This document shows, piece by piece, positions 6,841 through 15,754 of a DNA stretch of 45,375 nucleotides. The notes below the pieces were generated by a model. That model saw nothing but the letters and a program-made list of their open reading frames with translations. It searched no databases and was not told the DNA's origin. Numbering within the stretch: position 1 is the stretch's first letter; every line of letters starts with the position of its first letter. Origin of the DNA: Cytobacillus massiliigabonensis. GTDB lineage: Bacteria > Bacillota > Bacilli > Bacillales > Cytobacillaceae. The DNA is taken from assembly GCF_900199725.1 (NCBI RefSeq), contig NZ_LT904903.1:676741-722115 (forward strand), in the 5' to 3' direction. The position numbers were made by a program, and so were the translations under genes.

Positions 6841-9015
6841 GTGAAAAATATTTGGGGGATTTATTCAAACGACCTGAGGAAGACAACTACAAATTGGGTT
6901 GCTTCTATATTAGTCGGCGGTCTCATTCTGCTGCCATCCTTATATGCCTGGTTTAATATTCAGGCATCGATTGACCCTTATGGAAATACAAAAAATATCC
7001 TTGTTGGTGTAGTTAATGAAGATAGAGGGGCAGAAATCAACGGAGTCCAAATGAATGCAGGAGAGGAGATTGTAAAGGAATTAAAGAACAACAAAGATTT
7101 AGGCTGGCAGTTTGTTGATAAAAATAATGGGATGGAAAAGGTTTTGTCAGGGGAGTATTTTGCTACTATTATTATTCCTCGTGAATTTTCTAAGAATCTG
7201 GCAACGATTGTTAATGACAAACAGCAGCAGGCAAAAATTGAGTATTATGAGAACGATAAAAAGAATGCCATAGCCCCCAAAATTACTTCAAAAGGAGCGA
7301 GTGCCATTGCTGAGCAGGTAAGCAATAAGTTTGTTGCAACGGTTAATGGTGTGATTTTTGATTTATTTAATCAGATTGGAATAGAGTTGGAGAATAGACT
7401 TCCTGCTATTAAGCAATTTGAGGAATTTATCTTTAAGCTCCAGAAGAAACTTCCAGAAGTAAAGGCTTTGCTCAATCAATCTATGTCCTATGCAGAGGGT
7501 GCAGACGATATCCTTGGAAAGGTTCAGCAAGCTGTTCCAAAGGTAGAAGCAATAGCAAATGAAGGAATGGGCATTATTAATAAAGCAAATCAGGTTATTA
7601 GTAATGCGGAAGCAGATATAGATACTTTCAAACCAAACATTCAAAAGGACATACAAACACTAAAAACGGTGACTGATTCTGCAAAAACAAAAATCAATCA
7701 GCTTCAGGCAATGGAAATGGATCCACAAAAATTACAAATGATAGTGGAAGAAATTGATCCGCTCCTGAAAAAAGGGGAAGAGGTTACTAGGAATGTTCAA
7801 AGGAAATTAAATGAAGCCTTAAATATTGCACAGAATAACGATGCAAATGAAAAAGTAAAGAATGATCTTCAACAGCATTTAAACCATCTCAGTCAGATTC
7901 TTACAAATTTTGAAAATGTGGAAGGTGCTTTTGAGGAATTACAAACTTTAATAGCAAATGGCAAGGTACCTTCTCAAGATCAATTAAACCGTTTCAAATT
8001 TGCTATCAGCAATGTGCAGCAATTGGTGAATCAGATTTCTGAAGCGGACAAACAAAAAATTGAGTCCTTTATTAACGAGGAAGTCCTAAAGACAAAACAG
8101 ACTTTACAAAACGCGAAAGGCATATTAGAAGAATTGTCTGTGACTCTTCCTTCTATATCTAATGCATTAAATAATGCTGCAGGTACTCTTCATAAAGGGG
8201 AGGAGGTTTTACAAAATGCGAATAAGCAATATCCAATGATTGCTAACAAAGTTGATGAGGTAGCGGACACGATAGAAAGGCTGCAGAAGGAAACAAATCT
8301 TAATGAGATTATAGACATCCTGCGAAATAATCCGAATTCTGAAAGCAGCTTCCTGGCTAATCCGGTGAAAATTGAGAATAACCTCTTATTTTCATTGCCA
8401 AACTATGGGTCTGGCATGAATCCTTTTTATACTGTTTTAGCTATTTGGGTTGGGTGTTTACTATTAATTTCACTATTGTCTGTTGATCCAGCACATTATG
8501 AGGAATATACAAGTCATGAAATCTATTTTGGGCGACTATTAACCTTTTGGACCTTTAGCTTTTTGCAGACATTGATCGTGACATTAGGAGATATTTTTAT
8601 ATTGAAGGATATATATATCCATAGTCCTGGCTGGTTCCTCTTATTTGGACTGCTTTCTAGCTTTGTCTTTATTCTGATTGTCTTTACACTCGTTTCGATA
8701 TTCGGGAATGTTGGCAAAGCAATGGCGATTGTTCTTCTTGTTTTACAGATAGCAGGAGCAGGCGGAACATATCCTGTGCAATTAATTCCAAGATTTTTTC
8801 AAATGATTAACCCATTTTTGCCATTTACTTATTCCATTGATCTAATGCGAGAAGCGGTTGGAGGGATTGTTTGGGAAAATGTCAGAACGGATATCATATT
8901 TCTCCTTATCTTCGCTGCTATTGCTATCCTATTAGGTGTATTTTTGAAAGAGCCTATTAACAGGATTACTTATAAACTAAGGAAGAAGTCGAATGAAAGT
9001 GGAATATTTCATTAA
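6841..9015 (+). CDS. yhgE: YhgE/Pip-family membrane protein
   Basis: 724-residue membrane protein of the YhgE/Pip (ABC-2-like) family. One N-terminal membrane helix (about 18-38) precedes a large extracytoplasmic region (about 40-515) rich in coiled coil, and five or six helices follow from about 520 to 705 (FYTVLAIWVGCLLLISLLSV and later). The family was first noted as a phage-infection (receptor) protein in lactococci; YhgE-type proteins are otherwise treated as transporter-like. The start is a GTG with AAAGGGA about 10 bases upstream. In B. subtilis yhgE sits beside a TetR gene (yhgD); here a TetR gene lies convergent immediately downstream. Substrate unknown. Confidence 0.9.
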   Translation: MKNIWGIYSNDLRKTTTNWVASILVGGLILLPSLYAWFNIQASIDPYGNTKNILVGVVNEDRGAEINGVQMNAGEEIVKELKNNKDLGWQFVDKNNGMEKVLSGEYFATIIIPREFSKNLATIVNDKQQQAKIEYYENDKKNAIAPKITSKGASAIAEQVSNKFVATVNGVIFDLFNQIGIELENRLPAIKQFEEFIFKLQKKLPEVKALLNQSMSYAEGADDILGKVQQAVPKVEAIANEGMGIINKANQVISNAEADIDTFKPNIQKDIQTLKTVTDSAKTKINQLQAMEMDPQKLQMIVEEIDPLLKKGEEVTRNVQRKLNEALNIAQNNDANEKVKNDLQQHLNHLSQILTNFENVEGAFEELQTLIANGKVPSQDQLNRFKFAISNVQQLVNQISEADKQKIESFINEEVLKTKQTLQNAKGILEELSVTLPSISNALNNAAGTLHKGEEVLQNANKQYPMIANKVDEVADTIERLQKETNLNEIIDILRNNPNSESSFLANPVKIENNLLFSLPNYGSGMNPFYTVLAIWVGCLLLISLLSVDPAHYEEYTSHEIYFGRLLTFWTFSFLQTLIVTLGDIFILKDIYIHSPGWFLLFGLLSSFVFILIVFTLVSIFGNVGKAMAIVLLVLQIAGAGGTYPVQLIPRFFQMINPFLPFTYSIDLMREAVGGIVWENVRTDIIFLLIFAAIAILLGVFLKEPINRITYKLRKKSNESGIFH

Positions 9016-9080
9016 TAAATAAATTAGGAGCCCGTTTCTGCTTTGTACAAGCAGGCAACTGGCTCCTAATTATTTATTAT
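9014..9080. terminator. Bidirectional terminator
   Basis: AATAAATAAATTAGGAGCC (9014-9032) and GGCTCCTAATTATTTATT (9061-9078) form a long stem, with an internal stem around GCTT-GTAC-AAGC. It lies between convergent yhgE and the TetR gene. Confidence 0.88.
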
Positions 9081-9081
9081 G

Positions 9082-9975
9082 TTATTCTTCTATTTGCGCA
9101 AAAAAATCAGAAACAAGCTGTTCAAGTTTTTGAAGCTCCATTTTTTCGAGAACTAACTGATTGGTTTTCAAAGATAATATCGCACTATCCACTAAAAACT
9201 TCCGAGGACTTTTTGATTGGAGCAGCTCCTCTTGAATAAAATCCAATAACTCTATATGCTGCGAGTGTTCTTCATTATGTGTGAGAGTCTTTTTTAAAGC
9301 TAATGCCGTATGATATAGCTTTTGCTGGAACGATTGGTCCAGTTTCTTGCAAACAGGAACCCAGCTATCGATCAGCTCCGGCTGAACTAACTGATCCCCA
9401 GCATCTGCAACCTCATCAACCATCTTAACAATCCGCTCTACGCTATACCGGACTACTTTATGAATACTTGCATGTGATTGGTTTGCCAAGGCATCATACT
9501 TAAGGTTGTGCTGAAGAATCCCTATAAACATAATTGAGCAGTCTAATAAATAGGGTCTTTTTTCTTCCCCAAAGAGATCAATGAACCGATGGAATAACCA
9601 ATGAAGCATTCGCAAATGGCCGCGTTTTATAAATTGCTTAAGATCTTCATCATTGGAAACAAAGACCTCCTCAAAAAGGGAGATTAATTTGCTTGTTCGA
9701 TTCGTTTTTAGCTGTAATTCAATTTGCTTAATAAAGATATCAATATTGGAAGGATCTTTGCCAATTAATAATTCATTCCGCTCTTTTTCTAAATCTTTAT
9801 AGATTGTCTTGAAAAGGGCGATTAATAATTCGTTTTTAGACGAAAAATAATTATAAAATGTACCTTTAGAAATACCGCTATATTCTAATATGTCTTGAAT
9901 GGAAGTTGCTTGAAAGCCTTTGTCGATAAATAATTGGTGAGCCATTTTTATCACATGTTTTTTCCTAGCGTTCAT
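9082..9975 (-). CDS. TetR/AcrR-family regulator, long form
   Basis: 297 residues, about 100 longer than a typical TetR protein; the long form resembles B. subtilis YerO (about 289). The N-terminal helix-turn-helix is typical: FQATSIQDILEYSGISKGTF followed by YNYFSSKNELL (residues 21-51). The C-terminal part is helical and would bind a ligand. AAAGGTGATT stands before the ATG. The gene is divergent from a DHA2 exporter and convergent with yhgE, so it probably represses the exporter, itself and perhaps yhgE. The ligand is unknown. Confidence 0.92.
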   Translation of the reverse strand: MNARKKHVIKMAHQLFIDKGFQATSIQDILEYSGISKGTFYNYFSSKNELLIALFKTIYKDLEKERNELLIGKDPSNIDIFIKQIELQLKTNRTSKLISLFEEVFVSNDEDLKQFIKRGHLRMLHWLFHRFIDLFGEEKRPYLLDCSIMFIGILQHNLKYDALANQSHASIHKVVRYSVERIVKMVDEVADAGDQLVQPELIDSWVPVCKKLDQSFQQKLYHTALALKKTLTHNEEHSQHIELLDFIQEELLQSKSPRKFLVDSAILSLKTNQLVLEKMELQKLEQLVSDFFAQIEE

Positions 9976-10162
9976 ATAATCACCTTTAAAAATTGTTGAA
10001 CTACCTGTATAAAACTAATAGTATATTATTTCTATAGTTAATACAAACACATAAATATCGCGGTATTTTTTAATTGCATAATTTGAACTCATGGTTTATG
10101 ATATAGCTTATGTGAAATAGCAGTACAAAATAATGAACTAAATGTATATAGGGGGAAACAAC

Positions 10163-11689
10163 ATGGACCATTCCATAAAAAAGACTGATCGTCCACCGTA
10201 TGGGATAATAGCTGTCCTGATGATTGGTGCTTTTATTGCTTTTTTGAACAATACGTTATTAAATGTCGCGTTGCCTTCAATTATGGCTGATTTAGAGGTT
10301 GATGCTTCAACAGTACAATGGCTGACGACCGGCTTTATGCTTGTAAATGGAATTTTAATTCCGGCTACAGCTTTTTTAATTGAAAAATATTCAGTACGTC
10401 GTTTATTCCTAGTTGCTATGTGTTTATTTACAATAGGTACACTAGTGGCTGGAATCGCACATTCATTTCCAATATTATTAACAGGCCGAATGCTTCAGGC
10501 ATCAGGTTCGGCAATTATGATGCCTCTCTTAATGAATGTTATGCTTGTGAGCTTCCCGGTTGAAAAAAGGGGAGCAGCCATGGGTGTGTTCGGGTTAATC
10601 TTAATGGCTGCACCGGCAATCGGACCAACATTATCCGGGTGGATTATTGAACATTATGATTGGAGAATGCTTTTCCACTTTGTTACGCCAATTGCTATTG
10701 TTGTTATTTTAATTGGCTTTTTCTTGCTTAAAGATAAAAAGGAAAAAGTGGATATCCGTCTTGATATCTTTTCGCTGCTCTTATCAAGTATTGGTTTTGG
10801 CGGTATTCTATACGGATTCAGTTCTGCTGGAAACAAGGGATGGGATAGTCCTCATGTCTATGGAACAATTGCTGTAGGTGTGATTTCTCTTGTATGGTTC
10901 ATTTTACGTCAGTTGAAAATGGATCGTCCAATGCTTAACTTCAAGGTTTATAAATATCCAATGTTTGCCTTATCATCATCGATTACGATGATTGTGAATA
11001 TGGCTATGTTTGCAGGGATGCTATTAATTCCAATTTATGTGCAAACGATTCGTGGAATTTCCCCGATGGACGCAGGTCTAATGATGCTTCCAGGAGCACT
11101 TGTTATGGCTTTCATGTCACCAATTACAGGGAAACTATTTGATAAATTCGGCGGACGTATTCTTGCTGTTACTGGATTGATCATTATGACAGTAACAACC
11201 TACTTCTTTAGCCAATTAACAGATGAAACGACGTATACTTATTTAGTTATCTTAAACTCTGTGCGGATGTTTGGAATGTCAATGGTTATGATGCCAGTTT
11301 CTACTAATGGATTAAATCAATTGCCTACTAGATTCTATCCACATGGAACAGCGATGAACAATACATTAAACCAAGTAGCAGGAGCAATTGGTACTGCATT
11401 GTTAGTGACAGTAATGTCAACGCGCACAGAAACGCATGCAACTGAAATTGCTGAAGATGCGATGAAAAATCTAACTGCACAGCCTACAGAAGCTGTTCTA
11501 GCAGAAATGAAACAGCAAATAGCGATGAAAGCGATGCTGGAAGGGATTAATGACGCATTTTTAGTTGCAACAGGTATTGCAGCTGTTGCCATTGTTCTTG
11601 CTTTGTTTATTAAGCGGGCAAAACAGGCGGAAGACCCGATGGTGAAAAAGGCAGAAGAAAAAGTTACTACAAAATTAGCTGAGAATTAA
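10163..11689 (+). CDS. DHA2-family MFS multidrug exporter
   Basis: Proton-driven drug exporter of the 14-helix DHA2 (EmrB/QacA/LmrB) family, 508 residues. The first helix holds the family signature (FIAFLNNTLLNVALPSIMAD), followed by VQWLTTGFMLVNGILIP and the antiporter motif C region GPTLSGWIIEHYDWR. The ATG at 10163 is chosen because ATAGGGGGAAACAAC lies right before it; an upstream ATG at 10142 lacks a ribosome site. It is divergent from a TetR gene 187 bp away, the classic repressor-pump layout. LmrB (lincomycin) is the closest well-known Bacillus type, but the substrate cannot be assigned. Confidence 0.93.
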   Translation: MDHSIKKTDRPPYGIIAVLMIGAFIAFLNNTLLNVALPSIMADLEVDASTVQWLTTGFMLVNGILIPATAFLIEKYSVRRLFLVAMCLFTIGTLVAGIAHSFPILLTGRMLQASGSAIMMPLLMNVMLVSFPVEKRGAAMGVFGLILMAAPAIGPTLSGWIIEHYDWRMLFHFVTPIAIVVILIGFFLLKDKKEKVDIRLDIFSLLLSSIGFGGILYGFSSAGNKGWDSPHVYGTIAVGVISLVWFILRQLKMDRPMLNFKVYKYPMFALSSSITMIVNMAMFAGMLLIPIYVQTIRGISPMDAGLMMLPGALVMAFMSPITGKLFDKFGGRILAVTGLIIMTVTTYFFSQLTDETTYTYLVILNSVRMFGMSMVMMPVSTNGLNQLPTRFYPHGTAMNNTLNQVAGAIGTALLVTVMSTRTETHATEIAEDAMKNLTAQPTEAVLAEMKQQIAMKAMLEGINDAFLVATGIAAVAIVLALFIKRAKQAEDPMVKKAEEKVTTKLAEN

Positions 11690-11691
11690 TA

Positions 11692-11737
11692 TAAGAAAAG
11701 AAGGGACATTCGATGTTGAATGTCCCTTCTTTTCTTA
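11692..11737. terminator. Bidirectional terminator with 20-bp perfect arms
   Basis: Arms 11692-11711 and 11718-11737 are exact reverse complements with a six-base loop. They carry AAGAAAAG and CTTTTCTT ends that give U-tracts in both directions. It serves the exporter and the convergent SET gene. Confidence 0.95.
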
Positions 11738-11741
11738 TTCC

Positions 11742-12119
11742 TTATTCCTTATTAAACCATAACGGATCTGTATCATCCACATCTCCATTGTAATTAATCA
11801 GGATTTCTTCTCCAGCCTTTATGTCTGTATAGGCATAGAAGTCAAACGTATGATTATCAAAGTTTATATCATATGTGGCGTTCGGCTGATAGGAATGATT
11901 AAATAGCATTCCATATCCAAGTAGTATGGCGCTATGATTTTTTCCATACTCGAATGCGTAATCAGCAAGTATCGTTTTCTCGATAAATTCATGTTCTTTA
12001 TTTGGATACGCAATAACAGGTGCTTCATGGATAAGCTCACCCTTTGTTATATCACGCGTTGCAAATACACCTCTATTGAATTCCCCATCACTGAGTTCAG
12101 ATGTTTTGATTTCAATCAT
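11742..12119 (-). CDS. Small SET-domain protein
   Basis: 125 residues forming a minimal SET domain (lysine methyltransferase fold, S-adenosylmethionine dependent). Visible motifs are RGVFATRDITKGELI near 15-30, GYGMLFNHSYQPNATYD near 67-84 (the NHS pseudoknot motif) and DIKAGEEILINYNG near 98-112. The pre-SET and post-SET zinc regions of eukaryotic enzymes are absent, as in other small bacterial SET proteins. GCAGGTGGCA precedes the ATG. The bacterial substrate is unknown; a ribosomal or nucleoid protein is possible but unsupported here. Confidence 0.88.
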   Translation of the reverse strand: MIEIKTSELSDGEFNRGVFATRDITKGELIHEAPVIAYPNKEHEFIEKTILADYAFEYGKNHSAILLGYGMLFNHSYQPNATYDINFDNHTFDFYAYTDIKAGEEILINYNGDVDDTDPLWFNKE

Positions 12120-12292
12120 ATTTATGCCACCTGCTTTTCTTTACTTTAAAGTCTCTTAAGCATGCCAGTTGATAACGAGGAAAGCAACTCTTTTTTTAAA
12201 AAAACGTTTATCATTAATGAAAAAGGATGGCCCTGGGCTTATAATAGAAACAATAATCAAACAATTGGTTAGATGTTTAGCCCATCAAGAGC

Positions 12293-12305
12293 GGTGTCAG
12301 ACACC
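12293..12305. repeat. GGTGTCnGACACC palindrome
   Basis: GGTGTCAGACACC is a perfect 13-base palindrome with a central A, 21 bases before the TTG start of the PLP enzyme. Short GGTGnCnGnCACC palindromes recur in some Bacillus intergenic regions. It could form a hairpin just upstream of the ribosome site. Confidence 0.6.
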
Positions 12306-12325
12306 TAAAATGGAAGGTGAGTGTT

Positions 12326-13477
12326 TTGGAGAAAAAGTTTGAAACGATGTTATTACATAGTGGCAAAGGCAAAAAGGAAAAAAAGCCGATTAAAAGCAAG
12401 ATTACACCGATTTATCAAACATCTGCATTTACTTTTGATAATTTAGATGAATTAGAAGGGTATTATCAAGGAGAAGGGAATTACTTATACTCTCGTACAG
12501 GTAATCCAAATCCAGATGAACTAGGTCAGGCGGTTGCTGCGATTGAAGGTGCACCAGCAGGTGTTGCAACTTCATCAGGCTTATCTGCTATTTTAGCAGG
12601 GGTGCTTGCTTTAGTGAAAAGCGGCGATCATATTATAGCAGCTGATGATTTATATGGCGGCAGCTTTCATCTGCTTAAAGAGGAGCTAAATCAGCTTGGC
12701 ATTGAAACAACTTTTGTTGCTTTTTCTAATCTTTCCAAGGTTGAAGAGTCGATAAAGCAAAATACAAAGCTTCTTTATACAGAGTCAATTACAAATCCCC
12801 TGCTAAGAGTGGAGAATTTAGAAGCAGTGATTGTTCTTGCCAAAAAACACAATCTTCACACCCTTGTTGATAATACTTTTGCTACACCGTTTCATTGTAA
12901 GCCTTATCTATTAGGTGTTGATTTAGTTATTCATAGTGCAACGAAGTATATTGGCGGTCATAGCGATGTGACAGCAGGTGTGGTTGTTGGAAGGGAAGAC
13001 TTAGTTGGAATAGCGCGGGCAAAGGTAGTGAATCTCGGGGCAAATGTAAGCCCGTTTGAAGCGTGGCTAACATGCCGGGGATTAAAAACACTTGCACTGC
13101 GCATGAAAGCCCAGTCATTCAATGCTAGGAAGCTGGCTGAGGCATTTTTAGAGAACCCGAATATTGCTAAGGTATATTATCCATTTCATGAAATAGAATC
13201 AGGCTATGGTGCAATGGTATCGATTGAACTATCAAAGAATGTGGACATCCACAAATTTTTCAAATCACTTTCCTGGATTAAAATTGTTCCTACATTAGCT
13301 GGGGTTGAAACGACGGTTTCTCATCCGCTTACAACCTCTCATCGTGCGTTGCCGCCGGAGGCAAGCGAAGCTTTAGGGATCACAAAAGAAGTTGTTCGAA
13401 TCTCAGTGGGGATTGAGCATGTGGATGATATTATTCATACTTTTGATGAGGCGATTCATCGTTCTATTTTGAAATAA
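12326..13477 (+). CDS. PLP-dependent Cys/Met metabolism enzyme
   Basis: Trans-sulfuration family (cystathionine gamma-synthase / gamma-lyase / methionine gamma-lyase fold), 383 residues. The PLP lysine is K207 in HSATKYIGGHSDV; YSRTGNPNPDELG (phosphate binding) and DNTFATPF are also conserved. The exact reaction (synthase or lyase, cystathionine or methionine) cannot be told from the sequence. The start is TTG at 12326, with AAGGTGA at ideal spacing; an in-frame GTG at 12317 overlaps that ribosome site. The segment between VYYP and GYGAMVS is about 10 residues shorter than usual in the family, in a loop near the active-site entrance. It stands alone, without other methionine genes or a visible S-box. 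Confidence 0.9.
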   Translation: MEKKFETMLLHSGKGKKEKKPIKSKITPIYQTSAFTFDNLDELEGYYQGEGNYLYSRTGNPNPDELGQAVAAIEGAPAGVATSSGLSAILAGVLALVKSGDHIIAADDLYGGSFHLLKEELNQLGIETTFVAFSNLSKVEESIKQNTKLLYTESITNPLLRVENLEAVIVLAKKHNLHTLVDNTFATPFHCKPYLLGVDLVIHSATKYIGGHSDVTAGVVVGREDLVGIARAKVVNLGANVSPFEAWLTCRGLKTLALRMKAQSFNARKLAEAFLENPNIAKVYYPFHEIESGYGAMVSIELSKNVDIHKFFKSLSWIKIVPTLAGVETTVSHPLTTSHRALPPEASEALGITKEVVRISVGIEHVDDIIHTFDEAIHRSILK

Positions 13478-13489
13478 AAAATTGATATG

Positions 13490-13526
13490 AAAAAGTCTCG
13501 ATAAATCTGCTTTATCGAGACTTTTC
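13490..13526. terminator. Bidirectional terminator
   Basis: AAAAGTCTCGATAAA (13491-13505) pairs with TTTATCGAGACTTTT (13511-13525). It separates the PLP enzyme gene from convergent hemAT. Confidence 0.93.
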
Positions 13527-13533
13527 AGTATGT

Positions 13534-14835
13534 TTAAAAATTAGAAATCGTCGTTCTTAATTCCTCAGTTGAAACAGCCATTTTTGAAACAGCCTCATTA
13601 ATTTCACTAAGAAGATTAGACAATAACTGAATATCCATTTCTGTATTCTGGCTCATTTCTTTATTATCGACACTATTTTGCAGAACATCATTAAATACAG
13701 TGGTTGTGTTTGTTAGTTCTGTATTTCCGGTATCCACAACATGATTAATTGTATTCATTTGCAATATTACATTAGAAATTTGCGAAATTGTTTCCTTAAC
13801 AAGCGATGTGATACTAGAAGAAGAATGTTTTGTTTGCTCAGCTAGCTTTCGTACTTCATCAGCTACGACTGCAAAGCCTTTGCCATGTTCACCTGCACGA
13901 GCTGCTTCAATTGCTGCATTTAGTGCAAGTAAATTTGTTTGATCAGCAATTCCAGTAATTACATTAACAATCTCACCGATTTGATTAGAATTTCTTTCAA
14001 GTTCTTCGATCGTTTTGGTAATATGCTGAACATTTTCTTTCAGTTCATGCATGTTTGTAATAACCTTGTCTAACTGATCCTTGCCATTTTCAGACTTGTT
14101 CTCCATGGACACAGATGTTTGAAGGCTTTTTTTTGCTGTTTCAGAAATAAGTACAGTTTGCTGGAGGATTTGATTAACTGATGCATCAGTCTCCTCAGTC
14201 ATTGCCGCTAAATTCTCAACAAAATCACCGACATATTCTTTTATAGACTTTTTCGCTTCAAGTTCTTTTCCGGTTAGCAATTGCTGTTGTGTCATTTGCA
14301 TGGAAGAGATAACGAGCTGATTTTCTAAGTTAAATATCTTTGATACGGCAAAAAATATTTGGAATGTATCATGTTCTTCTAGGGTAAGTTCTCTAAATAC
14401 ACATTCAAGAATTCTTGTCAGTAATAATTTATAGACAGACATAAACCAGTGGATTTGTACGCCAAGCTGCACATATAATTGACCAACCTGTAACCTGCGC
14501 TGGCAATACTCCTGATTGACTACACCTTCAAAAAGGCTAAGGACATATTGTTGGCTCATTTCCGTAGTAATCCCAATAAGAGAAGTGTCAGTAATTTTTC
14601 TAACCCCTTCATGCGGATGGGAGAGCGCCTCTTGATAAATATCTTTAATATACTTTGCAACAATAGGTTTAATTCCTCGCAATACGGCCAAATCTTGCTT
14701 GGATAAACCGATTAATTCTATTTGAAGAGCGATATCCGTACCTTTTTCAAGTTCAAGGCGGACGTCCTTAATTTCTTGTTCAATTAGTTGCTGTACTTGG
14801 CCTTTGTTGATCTTTTTCTCTTTGGTGAAAAACAT
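13534..14835 (-). CDS. hemAT: HemAT, globin-coupled oxygen chemoreceptor
   Basis: Soluble heme-based aerotaxis transducer, 433 residues (B. subtilis HemAT has 432). Residues 1-175 are the globin sensor domain, with proximal heme histidine H129 in [13 protein letters not shown] and a Tyr near 67 that fits the distal ligand-sensing tyrosine. Residues about 200-433 are the MCP signalling domain ([20 protein letters not shown]). There are no membrane segments. AAAGGGG precedes the ATG. Oxygen binding to the heme is expected to modulate CheA. It is monocistronic. No clear sigma-D promoter was found upstream. Confidence 0.96.
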   Translation of the reverse strand: MFFTKEKKINKGQVQQLIEQEIKDVRLELEKGTDIALQIELIGLSKQDLAVLRGIKPIVAKYIKDIYQEALSHPHEGVRKITDTSLIGITTEMSQQYVLSLFEGVVNQEYCQRRLQVGQLYVQLGVQIHWFMSVYKLLLTRILECVFRELTLEEHDTFQIFFAVSKIFNLENQLVISSMQMTQQQLLTGKELEAKKSIKEYVGDFVENLAAMTEETDASVNQILQQTVLISETAKKSLQTSVSMENKSENGKDQLDKVITNMHELKENVQHITKTIEELERNSNQIGEIVNVITGIADQTNLLALNAAIEAARAGEHGKGFAVVADEVRKLAEQTKHSSSSITSLVKETISQISNVILQMNTINHVVDTGNTELTNTTTVFNDVLQNSVDNKEMSQNTEMDIQLLSNLLSEINEAVSKMAVSTEELRTTISNF

Positions 14836-15097
14836 TCTTAATTCCCCTTTCGTGTGATAATTATACTAGTAATTCATCACGTTTTGGTAAAAATTTATTA
14901 CAAGATTGAAATTTTTTGAGCTGCTTTTAAATACGTCTTAAGTCTTAGTTAGATTTAAGGTTGTGGTCTATGGAAGGGAGTGTGTATATCATGTATCTTT
15001 AATGGTAAGGATGGAATTGTTTTTATTTATTAATCTGAAACTTTGATTTCGTTCATACGTATAAATAATAAGGATTAAATGTCAGGAGTCGATTGTG

Positions 15098-15754
15098 ATG
15101 AATCAATTCTTAGTCTTTGTTTTGCGAATGTTACTAAGTATCCCTACGACCTTTCTTGTTTGGTTAGTAAGCTTTTTCGCCTTCGATCAAACCTTTTTGC
15201 TTTCGGGTGCTATTTCGCTTTTTGCTGGATTTCTTACTTTTTTAATAAGTGGGATGGTTTTAAAGAAGCGTTTTTTGAAAAAGCATCAATTAACAAGAAA
15301 AGAGTACCAGTATATTAAGAAAAATTTAGATGAGGCGAAGGGGAAAATTAATCGATTGCATAAATCGCTGCTTTCTATTCGCCATATTCCATCACTAAAG
15401 CAGAGAGTGGAGTTTACTCGGACAACACGAAAAATATACAGCTTAACAAAAAAAGAGCCGAAGCGATTTTACAAGGCGGAACAATTTTATTTTTCTCATT
15501 TGGATTCCGCGGTGGAGCTATCAGAGAAGTATGTATTTTTATCCGCTCAGCCCAAAAAGACTTATGAGCTCGATCAGTCTTTATATGAAACACGTAAGAC
15601 ATTGGAACAGCTTTCTTCATTAGTAGAGGAAGATTTGTATCAAGTCATTTCAGATGATATTGATCACCTGAATTTTGAAATAGATGTTGCAAAGCACTCA
15701 ATTAAAACAATAAAAGATTCCCGAAATCTTGATGAAAGCAGGCGATTAAAATGA
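15098..15754 (+). CDS. xpaC: XpaC-like membrane protein
   Basis: 218 residues. Two hydrophobic helices at the N-terminus (about 8-28 and 32-55) anchor a charged cytoplasmic helical domain rich in Lys/Glu. Length, topology and position directly before a TelA/YaaN gene match B. subtilis xpaC, named for 5-bromo-4-chloroindolyl phosphate hydrolysis; that enzymatic label is not supported by any catalytic motif here. AGGAG lies 9 bases before the ATG; a GTG directly in front (15095) could also be used. The stop overlaps the next ATG (ATGA), so the two proteins are probably translated together and act as a pair. Confidence 0.88.
   Translation: MNQFLVFVLRMLLSIPTTFLVWLVSFFAFDQTFLLSGAISLFAGFLTFLISGMVLKKRFLKKHQLTRKEYQYIKKNLDEAKGKINRLHKSLLSIRHIPSLKQRVEFTRTTRKIYSLTKKEPKRFYKAEQFYFSHLDSAVELSEKYVFLSAQPKKTYELDQSLYETRKTLEQLSSLVEEDLYQVISDDIDHLNFEIDVAKHSIKTIKDSRNLDESRRLK

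Noticed and set aside
12120..12325. S-box (SAM) riboswitch before the PLP enzyme
   Set aside because: The spacer is too short and lacks the conserved core; only a short palindrome is present.
15079..15318. 79-residue frame at the start of xpaC
   Set aside because: It overlaps xpaC in another frame, and the xpaC frame continues to the coupled yaaN start with the expected topology.
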